Assembly (NCBI GenBank): GCA_017470055.1 | Contig: JAFUFD010000074.1 | Location: 1 to 64,000, forward strand | Reading direction: 5' to 3' | DNA length: 64,000 nucleotides | From: Prevotella sp. | GTDB lineage: Bacteria; Bacteroidota; Bacteroidia; Bacteroidales; Bacteroidaceae | Shown: positions 17,250 to 25,523 of the stretch, piece by piece | Numbering within the stretch: the stretch's first letter is position 1 | How the letters are laid out: each line of letters begins with the position of its first letter | Notes under the pieces: model-generated | The model's database searches: none | Seen by the model: the letters and a program-made list of their open reading frames with translations, nothing else | Told to the model about the DNA's origin: nothing | Position numbers and translations under genes: made by a program

Positions 17250-18706
17250 TTCTGTGGGATATTTTTGAGGACATCAAGCAAGTGATCCCATACCATCTGA
17301 ACAGTGGGAATCAGCAGGCGCTCGTCAGGAGTATGTACGTCACGGAGTGTCGGTCCGAAACTGACCATATCGAGGTTGGGGTAACGCTCCGAGAACAGTC
17401 CGCACTCCAGTCCCGCATGGATGCCACGTACGATAGGCTCCTTGCCGAACAGTTTGACATAGGAGTCCTTAACGATTCTCTGCAGGTCGCTATTGGAACG
17501 CATCTTCCAGGCAGGGTAGCCATCGCTGTGCTTCACCTCTGCGCCAGCCAGTTGGAAACAGGCACCAATGGTGTCGCACATATTGTCGAGGTTGCTCATG
17601 ACGTTAGAGCGTTGTGAGGAGACGATCGTGATCACGTTCTCCTTTGTCTCGATGCTGGCGATATTGCTGGAGGTCTCCACCATGCCGTTAAGGGCAGGGT
17701 CCTGACAGATGGCGTAAATGCCATTGTCGACAGCCTGAAGGGCAAAGACGAAGTTCCTCGCCACAGTAGCCTCGATGACAGGCTCAGCCTCCGTGCTCTC
17801 CATCGTCCATACCATATTGGTGTCAGTCACATGGAACTCCTCCTCCACGTCACTGGCGAAGATATTCCAGTCTGCCTTGATATTCTCCTTGACAGCATTG
17901 GGGACGGCAATGACAAACTGACCGTCACGAGGGATGGCGTTGTGCATCTTGCCAGAGTTGAACTGTGCGAGACGGATGCCCTCGTACTTCTTCATCTCGG
18001 CAAAAAGGAAACGACCAAGCAGTTTGATGGCATTGGCGCGCTTCTTGTTGATGTCATCACCAGAGTGTCCTCCAGTGAGTCCCTTGAGTTGGGCACGGAG
18101 GAAGAAAGAGCCGGCGGGAGCCTCCTCACGCTGGAAGGAGAATACGGCTGTGGTGTTACGACCTCCCGCGCACGACACGAAGATCTCACCCTCGTCCTCG
18201 GAATCGAGGTTGATGAGATAGTCGCCAGTCATGAAGCCAGCCTTCATGCCCTCAGCGCCCGTCAGTCCGGTCTCCTCGTCACGGGTGAAGACACACTCGA
18301 TAGGACCGTGCTCCACGTTGTCACTGTCTAACAAGGCAAGTTCCATGGCACAGCCGATACCGTCGTCAGCACCAAGGGTAGTGCCCTTGGCACGCATCCA
18401 CTCCCCGTCGATATAGGTCTGGATGGCGTCATGGTCGAAGTCAAAGTCCACGTCGACAAGTTTGTCGCACACCATATCCATGTGACTTTGCAGGATGACC
18501 GTCTTGCGGTTCTCATAACCAGGGGTGGCTCCCTTGCGGATGATGACATTGCCCGTCTCGTCGACTTTCGTCTCCAGTCCATGGCTCTCCCCCCAGTTTC
18601 TCAGATACTCAATCATCTTCTCCTCACGCTTCGAAGGGCGTGGAATTTCGTTAATCTTCGCGAATTGTTCGAAGACAGCGATAGGTTTTAACTCTCTTTT
18701 ATTCAT
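17246..18706 (-). CDS. pepD: Aminoacyl-histidine dipeptidase (peptidase D)
   Basis: A 486-residue M20-family metallopeptidase cleaving Xaa-His and related dipeptides in the cytoplasm. Metal-site motifs are VILQSHMDMVCD (His near residue 72), TTLGADDGIGCAM with the bridging Asp, and TRDEETGLTGAEGM with the general base Glu and the second metal ligand. The lid domain region includes GLTGGHSGDDINK. Near the C-terminus VRGIHAGLECGLFSE carries the last ligand. Full length for PepD. It is followed by a coupled lipoprotein gene. Confidence 0.93.
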   Translation of the reverse strand: MNKRELKPIAVFEQFAKINEIPRPSKREEKMIEYLRNWGESHGLETKVDETGNVIIRKGATPGYENRKTVILQSHMDMVCDKLVDVDFDFDHDAIQTYIDGEWMRAKGTTLGADDGIGCAMELALLDSDNVEHGPIECVFTRDEETGLTGAEGMKAGFMTGDYLINLDSEDEGEIFVSCAGGRNTTAVFSFQREEAPAGSFFLRAQLKGLTGGHSGDDINKKRANAIKLLGRFLFAEMKKYEGIRLAQFNSGKMHNAIPRDGQFVIAVPNAVKENIKADWNIFASDVEEEFHVTDTNMVWTMESTEAEPVIEATVARNFVFALQAVDNGIYAICQDPALNGMVETSSNIASIETKENVITIVSSQRSNVMSNLDNMCDTIGACFQLAGAEVKHSDGYPAWKMRSNSDLQRIVKDSYVKLFGKEPIVRGIHAGLECGLFSERYPNLDMVSFGPTLRDVHTPDERLLIPTVQMVWDHLLDVLKNIPQK

Positions 18707-18746
18707 TATTAATGTTTATTTTATCGGTTTTCTAAATTTAATTGTT

Positions 18747-18754
18747 TACCTTTG
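18747..18754 (+). promoter_or_regulatory. -7 box upstream of a small membrane protein gene
   Basis: TACCTTTG, followed by GCAGACG, 33 bases before the start codon at 18787. Confidence 0.5.
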
Positions 18755-18786
18755 CAGACGATTTGTAAGTGCAAAATTAATCATTT

Positions 18787-18996
18787 ATGGTGAGAATCCT
18801 GCTAATAAGCACGTTAATAATTGCTATTGGGATGGCTTTTTTCTTGATAAAAGTCCTTTCCAGCAAGAACGGAACCTTCTCGTCGCAGCATATCCACGAC
18901 AGTGAGGCGATGAGGAAACGGGGCATCCACTGCGTGATGGACCAAGACCGTGAGATGCGGCGCAAGAGCAGGTTTGCCGTGAGAGAAAAGTCATGA
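18787..18996 (+). CDS. Small single-pass membrane protein
   Basis: A 69-residue protein with one N-terminal hydrophobic helix (about residues 4-24) and a basic soluble tail containing SSQHIHDSEAMRKRGIHCV and a run of charged residues. I recall similar short proteins from other Bacteroidales with the same AMR-RGI-CV-DRE pattern, so it is likely real. A Bacteroidetes promoter box lies 33 bases upstream. Function is unknown. It is followed by the Skp-like gene after four 8-bp repeats. Confidence 0.7.
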   Translation: MVRILLISTLIIAIGMAFFLIKVLSSKNGTFSSQHIHDSEAMRKRGIHCVMDQDREMRRKSRFAVREKS

Positions 18997-19007
18997 CTCG
19001 CCCTCTC

Positions 19008-19039
19008 GAATATCGAAATATCGTTATATCGCAATATCG
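19008..19039 (+). repeat. Four tandem 8-bp NNATATCG units
   Basis: GAATATCG, AAATATCG, TTATATCG and CAATATCG run head to tail, 20 bases before the start of the Skp-like gene. Same unit as at 10743-10766. Confidence 0.85.
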
Positions 19040-19058
19040 AATCAATAAAATAAAAACA

Positions 19059-19676
19059 ATGAAAAAGAACATTATTGGCACTATGGCTGTTGCCGCCATC
19101 GTAGCACTCGCATCTTGTAATAACGCAAGTCCTAAGATGGACGAGCAGCCGGCTTCCGCCGACTCTACGGGCGCAGGTCTGAGAATCGCTTATGTGGAGG
19201 TTGACTCCCTGATGACCCAGTATGAGTATTGCAAGGACTTCACGCTGGTACTCCAGAAGAAGAGCAACAATGCCCGCAACACCCTAACCCAGAAGGGACA
19301 GCAGTTGCAGAATGCGATGAACAATTTCCAGCAGAAGTTGAACAACAACGGATTCACCAGTCGTGAGCAGGCTGAGAGCCAGCAGGCAGCCATCCAGCGT
19401 CAGCAGAACGACTTGCAGCAGTTGCAGGCTCGCTTGGAGAATGAACTTGCCAACGAGACAAACACCTATAATGAGGGTCTGCGTGATAGTCTGCAGCATT
19501 TCCTTGCTGTATATAATAAGGATAAGAAATACGATATGATCCTGACTAAGCAGGGTGACAATATTCTGTATGCGGCAAAGCGCTTCGACATTACTGCTGA
19601 TATCATCAACGGACTGAACAAGCGTTATAAGTCGACCTTCAACAAACCCGCTGAGAAGAAAGAAGAAAAGAAATAA
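19059..19676 (+). CDS. OmpH/Skp-family periplasmic chaperone, lipoprotein form
   Basis: A 205-residue protein. The start at 19059 gives a type II signal peptide (MKKNIIGTMAVAAIVALASC) while the longer frame would begin in the repeat region. The middle, residues about 60-160, is a long Gln/Asn/Arg-rich coiled coil (QLQNAMNNFQQKLN, QQNDLQQLQARLENELANE) as in the Skp tentacles, preceded by the IAYVEVDSLM strand and followed by KYDMILTKQGDNILYA, both typical of OmpH. It probably holds outer-membrane proteins in the periplasm. A helicase gene follows after two bases. Confidence 0.85.
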   Translation: MKKNIIGTMAVAAIVALASCNNASPKMDEQPASADSTGAGLRIAYVEVDSLMTQYEYCKDFTLVLQKKSNNARNTLTQKGQQLQNAMNNFQQKLNNNGFTSREQAESQQAAIQRQQNDLQQLQARLENELANETNTYNEGLRDSLQHFLAVYNKDKKYDMILTKQGDNILYAAKRFDITADIINGLNKRYKSTFNKPAEKKEEKK

Positions 19677-19678
19677 GA

Positions 19679-21001
19679 GTGGATATCCAGAAAATCCTGA
19701 AGAAACTACGCATCGAACAACTCAATGAGATGCAGCAACACGCCGCCGAAGCCATCCTACGCTCCGACGGTGATGTTGTTTTACTCTCCCCGACAGGCTC
19801 AGGAAAGACACTTGCCTATCTGCTGCCTTTGGTACAGCAGTTGGATGCCTCGTCGGGTGCGGTACAGGCACTGGTTGTAGTGCCTGGGCGTGAACTTGCC
19901 TTGCAGTCTGATACGGTGCTTCGGGATATGGGCTCAGGTATCCGTTCCGCCAGTTGCTATGGCGGGCGTGCTGCTATGGACGAGCATCGCAAACTAAAAG
20001 AGGTCAAGCCTCAGATTGTCTTTGGGACACCGGGACGACTGAACGACCATCTGGACAAGGATAATATCTCACGCTACGGCATCCGTTGGCTCATCATCGA
20101 CGAGTTTGACAAATGTCTGCAGATGGGGTTCCATCACGAGATGGCAAAACTCATCAAGAGCCTGCCGGGCTTGCAGCGTCGCATCCTGCTTTCTGCCACT
20201 AATGCGGAGGAGATTCCGCAGTTCGTCAATATGGCGAAGAAAGGCACGGTGGTTGACTTCTTGCCGGATGACGAGCAGACCTCTGAGCGGGTGACGCTCT
20301 ACGAGGTGAAGAGTCCTCAGAAGGATAAGTTGGAGACACTACGTACCCTGTTGTTGGGCTTTGGTGATACCAGCAGTATCGTCTTCCTGAACTATCGTGA
20401 CTCAGTGGAGCGTGTGAACCGTTATCTCACAGAGCAAGGCTTTACGACCAGTTTCTTCCATGGAGGTCTTGAGCAGAAGCAGCGAGAGGACCAGTTGTAT
20501 AAATTCTCCAACGGTTCCACGAATGTGATGGTGAGTACCGATCTCGCCTCCCGTGGTCTCGACATCCCCGATATCGCCAATATCGTGCATTATCACATGC
20601 CAGAGAGCGAGGAGGGCTATATCCATCGGGTAGGGCGTACTGCCCGTTGGGACAAACAGGGTAGGGCGTTCTTCATCACAGGTCCTGAGGAGCATATCCC
20701 AGACTATGTGGAGGGAGAGGTGGAGCCTTATGTGCCAACACCTGATATCCAATGTCCAATACCCCCAAAGATGGCGACCCTCTATATCGGAAAGGGTAAG
20801 AAAGACAAGGTGAGCAAGGGTGACATCGTGGGCTTCCTGTGTAAGAAAGGGGGGCTGCTGTCTGACGAGATAGGGCGTATCGATGTCAATGACCGTTATG
20901 CCTATGTCGCTGTGAAGCGGGAGAAGTTGCAGCAAGTGGTGTGTCAGACGCAGGGTGAGAAGATCAAGGGCATCAAGACAATTGTAGAGCCTGTGAGATA
21001 G
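19679..21001 (+). CDS. DEAD/DEAH-box RNA helicase
   Basis: A 440-residue ATP-dependent helicase. The start is a GTG at 19679, two bases after the Skp stop; it is needed to keep the Q-motif region (RIEQLNEMQQHA). Motif I is LSPTGSGKT near residue 40, motif II is the variant DEFD in LIIDEFDKCLQMGF, motif III is LLSATN, and motif VI is HRVGRTAR. The C-terminus (SKGDIVGFLCKKGGLLSDEIGRIDV ... YAYVAV) is a DbpA-like RNA-binding domain, so it may act on rRNA in ribosome assembly. Confidence 0.88.
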   Translation: MDIQKILKKLRIEQLNEMQQHAAEAILRSDGDVVLLSPTGSGKTLAYLLPLVQQLDASSGAVQALVVVPGRELALQSDTVLRDMGSGIRSASCYGGRAAMDEHRKLKEVKPQIVFGTPGRLNDHLDKDNISRYGIRWLIIDEFDKCLQMGFHHEMAKLIKSLPGLQRRILLSATNAEEIPQFVNMAKKGTVVDFLPDDEQTSERVTLYEVKSPQKDKLETLRTLLLGFGDTSSIVFLNYRDSVERVNRYLTEQGFTTSFFHGGLEQKQREDQLYKFSNGSTNVMVSTDLASRGLDIPDIANIVHYHMPESEEGYIHRVGRTARWDKQGRAFFITGPEEHIPDYVEGEVEPYVPTPDIQCPIPPKMATLYIGKGKKDKVSKGDIVGFLCKKGGLLSDEIGRIDVNDRYAYVAVKREKLQQVVCQTQGEKIKGIKTIVEPVR

Positions 21002-21068
21002 AGAATTGTAACGCAGACTTTGCAAAACGTAAGAAAATCAAGTAAAATGCTTAATTCTTGCTCAAATA

Positions 21069-21100
21069 TTTGCCTAATTGAAATAAAAAGTGTAATTTCG
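21069..21100 (+). promoter_or_regulatory. Promoter of serC
   Basis: TTTG at 21069-21072 and TAATTTCG at 21093-21100 (one mismatch to TAnnTTTG) with a 20-base spacer, 60 bases before the start codon. Confidence 0.6.
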
Positions 21101-21159
21101 CATCGTTTTTACGAAACAGATAATAAAAAGTATAACAAATAATTAAATTCACAATCAAA

Positions 21160-22227
21160 ATGAAGAAGTACAACTTTAACGCAGGTCCCTCGATGCTTCC
21201 CCGTGAAGTGATTGAGAAGACTGCACAGCAGTGTTTAGACTTCAATGGCTCTGGTCTCTCTCTGATGGAGATCAGCCATCGTGCCAAGGATTTCCAGCCC
21301 GTTGTTGATGAGGCAGTGGCTCTGGTTAAGGAGTTGCTCCAGATTCCTGAGGGCTATTCTGTCATCTTCCTCGGTGGCGGTGCTTCTCTGGAGTTCTGCA
21401 TGATTCCTTACAACTTCCTGATTAAGAAGGCCGCTTACCTGAACACCGGTGTTTGGGCAAAGAAGGCGATGAAGGAGGCAAAACTGTTTGGTGAGGTTGT
21501 AGAGGTGGCTTCTTCCGCTGATGCCAACTATACCTTCATTCCAAAGGGGTGGAGCGTTCCCGCTGACGCAGACTATCTGCATATCACGACCAATAACACC
21601 ATCTATGGTACTGAGATCCGCAAGGACCTCGATGTCAATGTTCCCCTGATTGCCGATATGTCATCAGATATCTTCAGCCGTCCTATCGACGTGAAGAAAT
21701 ACGATGCCATCTATGCCGGTGCTCAGAAGAACCTCGCTATGGCAGGTGTCACCATCGTCATCGTGAAGGATGAGAAACTGGGTAAGGCTCCTCGTGAGAT
21801 TCCTACCATGCTGAACTATTGCACTCATGTAGAGAAGGGCTCTATGTTCAACACACCTCCTGTTGTTCCTATCTATTGCGCTTTGGAGACACTCCGCTGG
21901 ATCAAGAAGAGCGGCGGTGTTGAGGCGATGGACAAACTCGCCCAGCAGCGTGCTGAGATCGTCTATGGCGAGATCGACCGCAACAAGATGTTCAAGGGTA
22001 CTGCCGTTGAGGAGGACCGCTCACTGATGAACATCTGCTTCGTGATGGCTGACGAGTACAAGGAGTTGGAGAAAGACTTCCTCGACTTCGCTACCTCTAA
22101 GGGTATGGTCGGCGTGAAGGGTCACCGCTCTGTAGGTGGCTTCCGTGCTTCTTGCTACAATGCGCAGACCATCGAGGGTGTCAACGCACTCGTTGCTTGC
22201 ATGAAGGAATTTGAGGCTAACCACTAA
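21160..22227 (+). CDS. serC: Phosphoserine aminotransferase
   Basis: A 355-residue PLP enzyme converting 3-phosphohydroxypyruvate to phosphoserine, also usable in pyridoxine synthesis. [13 protein letters not shown] opens the protein; [14 protein letters not shown] forms the cofactor phosphate pocket, and the PLP lysine is in [12 protein letters not shown] near residue 189. RASCYNA near the C-terminus binds substrate phosphate. serA follows by 8 bases. Confidence 0.95.
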   Translation: MKKYNFNAGPSMLPREVIEKTAQQCLDFNGSGLSLMEISHRAKDFQPVVDEAVALVKELLQIPEGYSVIFLGGGASLEFCMIPYNFLIKKAAYLNTGVWAKKAMKEAKLFGEVVEVASSADANYTFIPKGWSVPADADYLHITTNNTIYGTEIRKDLDVNVPLIADMSSDIFSRPIDVKKYDAIYAGAQKNLAMAGVTIVIVKDEKLGKAPREIPTMLNYCTHVEKGSMFNTPPVVPIYCALETLRWIKKSGGVEAMDKLAQQRAEIVYGEIDRNKMFKGTAVEEDRSLMNICFVMADEYKELEKDFLDFATSKGMVGVKGHRSVGGFRASCYNAQTIEGVNALVACMKEFEANH

Positions 22228-22235
22228 TTTAGTTC

Positions 22236-23159
22236 ATGATTATGAAAGTATTAGTTGCAACAGAGAAACCATTCGCAGCAGCCGCTGTGGAGGGTATTCG
22301 CAAGGAAGTAGAGGCAGCAGGCAATGAGTTGGTGCTGCTGGAGAAATATACGGAGAAGGCACAGTTGCTGGATGCCGTGAAGGATGCCGATGCGCTGATT
22401 ATCCGTTCGGATAAGGTGGACGCTGAGGTGCTGGATGCCGCTAAGCAGTTGAAGATCGTGGTTCGTGCTGGTGCTGGTTATGATAATATCGACCTTGCCG
22501 CCGCTACCGCTCATAACGTGGTCGCAGAGAACACTCCTGGTCAGAACGCCAATGCCGTTGCCGAGTTGGTATTCGGTCTGTTGGTGATGGCTGTCCGTGG
22601 TTTCTATAACGGTAAGAGCGGCTCAGAGTTGCTGGGTAAGAAACTGGGTATTCTCGCTTTCGGTAATGTAGGTCGTAACGTGGCTCGCATCGCCAAGGGC
22701 TTTGGCATGGATGTCTACGCTTATGATGCTTTCTGCCCCGCAGAGGTTATCGAGCAGGCGGGTGTACATGCTGTCGCTAATCAGGATGCGCTCTTCGAGA
22801 CCTGTGACGTGGTGTCTCTCCATATTCCCGCTACTCCTGAGACCAAGCAGAGCATCAACTATGCGTTGGTTGGTAAACTGAAGAAGGGTGGTGTCCTCGT
22901 GAACACTGCTCGTAAGGAGGTTATCAACGAGCCTGAGTTGATCAAACTGATGCAGGAGCGTGAGGACCTGAAGTTCGTGACGGATATCATGCCCGATGCC
23001 AACGACGAGTTCCTGAAGTTCGAGGGACGTTATTTCTCTACTCCCAAGAAGATGGGTGCCCAGACTGCTGAGGCTAATATCAATGCTGGTATTGCCGCTG
23101 CCAAGCAGATTAACGCCTTCTTCAAGGATGGTGACACTAAGTTCCAGGTGAACAAGTAA
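22236..23159 (+). CDS. serA: D-3-phosphoglycerate dehydrogenase, short form
   Basis: A 307-residue NAD-dependent dehydrogenase for the first step of serine synthesis. The Rossmann motif is KLGILAFGNVGRNVARIAKGFGMDV near residue 140, ending in an acidic residue for NAD. The catalytic Arg (VRAGAGYDNID), Glu and the region NTARKEVINEPEL are seen. It lacks the C-terminal ACT domain, so it would not be inhibited by serine through that domain. An alternative ATG two codons later is possible. serC lies just upstream; a strong terminator follows. Confidence 0.93.
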   Translation: MIMKVLVATEKPFAAAAVEGIRKEVEAAGNELVLLEKYTEKAQLLDAVKDADALIIRSDKVDAEVLDAAKQLKIVVRAGAGYDNIDLAAATAHNVVAENTPGQNANAVAELVFGLLVMAVRGFYNGKSGSELLGKKLGILAFGNVGRNVARIAKGFGMDVYAYDAFCPAEVIEQAGVHAVANQDALFETCDVVSLHIPATPETKQSINYALVGKLKKGGVLVNTARKEVINEPELIKLMQEREDLKFVTDIMPDANDEFLKFEGRYFSTPKKMGAQTAEANINAGIAAAKQINAFFKDGDTKFQVNK

Positions 23160-23189
23160 TTCAATTCAGATTACTAATTAGACATATAA

Positions 23190-23226
23190 GGATGGTATCT
23201 AACCTCAATAGATGCCATCCTTTTTT
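23190..23226 (+). terminator. Intrinsic terminator after serA
   Basis: GGATGGTATCTA (23190-23201) pairs with TAGATGCCATCC (23209-23220), followed by six T residues. Confidence 0.85.
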
Positions 23227-23264
23227 AGTGTATCTATGTGTTTTCCGTGAGGAGGCTGCTCACC

Positions 23265-24965
23265 TTATCTCACCACATATTTCTTCCCGTTCTGGATGAA
23301 GATACCGTGCTGTGGATTTGAGACTTGTTGACCTTGGAGGTTGTAGATGCGAGGGTCTTGGTTGTCGTAAATGAGAACCTTCCCTATGTCAGTAGTACCA
23401 CTTTTTAGTTCAATTTTAGTGATGACGATTCCTGTTCCATGAACGATGAGTCCTTTCTTCGTGAGTGTGTTGAAAATCGACTCGTCGAAAGTGACAGTAA
23501 TAGTCTGTGATGCTCCGACCTCTCCATTGGGACCGTAGTCGCCACTATATGTCTTTCCGTCAATCGTGAAAGATGCTTTTTGCCCCCAGTCACCGTAATG
23601 GAACTGGATGTCAGAGTAACCACTGTTTTGTTTGGAGAAGGTAATGAGGAGTTTGATAGATTTATCGAAAGCAGCAAAGAGATTACTTGCAATAGAGATG
23701 CCGTCCCCCCAGTTGATGACCTTCTCTCCCTCAAAGCAGACAATATTTGTGATGTCTTTGATTTCTGGATATTGGTAGGAGTCGGCATTGCCATAGAAAG
23801 ATTTCACGATCGTTTTAGCAATATCAGGTTGTGTGAATACTGGATTGGAGCGGAAAAGACCGTCAGAAAGTCCCATCCAATAGAAAGTAGCGATGTTCTT
23901 GGCTTTGGTCTTCTCTACGAAATACTGTACGAACTCCAAGTACTTCTCTGGATCCTTTGCATAGTCGGTCTCGCTTTGGTCGACATTACTGGTTCCCCAT
24001 TCTCCCATAATCACAGGTCCCTTGGTCAGGAGGTAAGAGTTAAGTTGATTGATAAGGTCATCCGTCTCGCTCTTACCACTGGCTAAAGTGGGGTAGGCAT
24101 GAACCTCAAAGGCGATATGACCACTACCAGCAGTCGCATCTGTAGGTAGTTTCATCTCTTTTAGAGGATCTTGTAAATGACTGTTCCAATGTCCGCCTCC
24201 ATTGCTTGCGCAATAGGTATTGACGACGAGGTTGCGCTTGGCGTTATTGCCCCCCGTGGCACGTACGACATCAACGAAACTCTGGGCGTAACTGTTAATA
24301 GCATTGTAAACATCGGTAGCCTCTGTCGCATGATGTCCTCCTGATCTCGCAAATGTGGCAAAACACCATGAGTTATAATCATCCAGCATCTCGTTATAAC
24401 TTTCGAAAAGCAGTTTCTCACCATAGTTCTTAAACTCCTCGGCAATCTGTTTCCAGAGATACTCATATTTTGCCTTCGCCTTGTTGTAGGAGTTCGTGCT
24501 GGCATGCAGCCAATGACGACCGACTTGTTTTCCGTCAGAGACATCAGAGCCTGTGTCATGATGTACGTTAAGGATACAGTAGAGACCTTGGTTGATGACA
24601 TAGTCTACTACCTCGTGTACACGAGCCATCCATGCCACATCCACCTTGCCATTGGCATCCATGTGATTATACCAGGTAACAGGTACCCGGATGGCGCCAA
24701 ACCCCGCCTCCTTCATTATCTTCATCAACTCTGGCTTGGTATAGGGCTGTCCCCAGCAGGTCTCGGAGTCCAATCCTTGCTGTCCCCAGAAATTACTTTT
24801 CGTCTCATCCCAATAGTCTTTATTCTGCGAGTTTGCATCCAGTGTATTGCCTAAGTTCCAGCCTACCCCCATGTTCTTTACAGCCTCTGTAGCGGTCTCG
24901 AAAGATTGTGCATGGAGTATGCATGCTGATGTGATAAGCATACAAATAGTTAGTAGTCTTTTCAT
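23265..24965 (-). CDS. GH5 endoglucanase, secreted, with beta-sandwich module and C-terminal sorting-like tail
   Basis: A 566-residue secreted glycanase. A signal peptide (residues 1-19, ending ILHAQ) precedes a family 5 catalytic domain to about residue 390: MGVGWNLGNTLDA, ETCWGQPYTK, the acid/base Glu in FESYNEML and the nucleophile Glu in VIMGEWGTSN. This pattern is close to subfamily GH5_4 (cellulase, lichenase or xyloglucanase). Residues about 400-530 form a beta-rich module that is probably carbohydrate-binding. The end (RIYNLQGQQVSNPQHGIFIQNGKKYVV in part) is the tail common on Prevotella secreted enzymes. It is on the opposite strand between serA and the HIT gene. Confidence 0.9.
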   Translation of the reverse strand: MKRLLTICMLITSACILHAQSFETATEAVKNMGVGWNLGNTLDANSQNKDYWDETKSNFWGQQGLDSETCWGQPYTKPELMKIMKEAGFGAIRVPVTWYNHMDANGKVDVAWMARVHEVVDYVINQGLYCILNVHHDTGSDVSDGKQVGRHWLHASTNSYNKAKAKYEYLWKQIAEEFKNYGEKLLFESYNEMLDDYNSWCFATFARSGGHHATEATDVYNAINSYAQSFVDVVRATGGNNAKRNLVVNTYCASNGGGHWNSHLQDPLKEMKLPTDATAGSGHIAFEVHAYPTLASGKSETDDLINQLNSYLLTKGPVIMGEWGTSNVDQSETDYAKDPEKYLEFVQYFVEKTKAKNIATFYWMGLSDGLFRSNPVFTQPDIAKTIVKSFYGNADSYQYPEIKDITNIVCFEGEKVINWGDGISIASNLFAAFDKSIKLLITFSKQNSGYSDIQFHYGDWGQKASFTIDGKTYSGDYGPNGEVGASQTITVTFDESIFNTLTKKGLIVHGTGIVITKIELKSGTTDIGKVLIYDNQDPRIYNLQGQQVSNPQHGIFIQNGKKYVVR

Positions 24966-24997
24966 GTTCTTTTGTCAATAGTTTAATATTCTGTCTG

Positions 24998-25005
24998 CAA
25001 ATATA
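24998..25005 (-). promoter_or_regulatory. -7 box of the GH5 gene
   Basis: TATATTTG on the minus strand, 33 bases before the start codon; back to back with the HIT promoter box at 25028-25035. Confidence 0.5.
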
Positions 25006-25027
25006 CGGAAAATTCGGAAATTATCTG

Positions 25028-25035
25028 TAACTTTG
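25028..25035 (+). promoter_or_regulatory. -7 box of the HIT-family gene
   Basis: TAACTTTG, followed by GCATC, 33 bases before the start codon at 25068. Confidence 0.5.
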
Positions 25036-25067
25036 CATCAGAATTAACTCTAAAACATCTTTTTATT

Positions 25068-25493
25068 ATGCAAAGTGATCCTAAGCAGTGCCTTTACTGC
25101 ACCAATAATCAGACACAGAAAGACTTGATGATTGAGTTTGCGCAGTTGTCAGTTTCTCGTGCTTTCCTTTTCAAGGAGCAAACCTATCGTGGTCGTTGTC
25201 TCGTCGCCTATAAAGACCATGTGAATGACCTCAACGAACTCTCCGACGAGGACCGTAACGCTTTTATGGCTGATGTGGCTCGTGTGACCCGTGCCATGCA
25301 GAAGGCATTCAACCCCGAGAAGATTAACTATGGTGCTTATAGCGATAAACTCTCGCACCTGCATTTCCATCTTGCTCCGAAGTATGTGGATGGTCCTGAC
25401 TATGGTGGTACCTTCCAGATGAATCCGGGTAAGGTGTATCTGTCGGATGCTGAGTACCAGGAACTGATTGACCAAATCAAAGCCAATCTTTAA
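25068..25493 (+). CDS. HIT-family nucleotide hydrolase
   Basis: A 141-residue histidine-triad protein. The active site HLHFHLAP (near residue 105) gives the HxHxH pattern of this family, whose members hydrolyse or transfer nucleotidyl groups. The N-terminal CLYCTNNQTQ may bind a metal, as in other HIT branches. There is no export signal. It shares a strand with DUF1015, and the junction between them is a 14-bp tandem repeat. Confidence 0.88.
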   Translation: MQSDPKQCLYCTNNQTQKDLMIEFAQLSVSRAFLFKEQTYRGRCLVAYKDHVNDLNELSDEDRNAFMADVARVTRAMQKAFNPEKINYGAYSDKLSHLHFHLAPKYVDGPDYGGTFQMNPGKVYLSDAEYQELIDQIKANL

Positions 25494-25520
25494 TGTTTAA
25501 TCTTTAATGTTTAATCTTCG
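25485..25520 (+). repeat. 14-bp tandem repeat at the HIT/DUF1015 junction
   Basis: AATCTTTAATGTTT occurs at 25485-25498 and 25499-25512, followed by a partial AATCTTCG copy. The first copy contains the HIT stop codon. Confidence 0.85.
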
Positions 25521-25523
25521 ACA

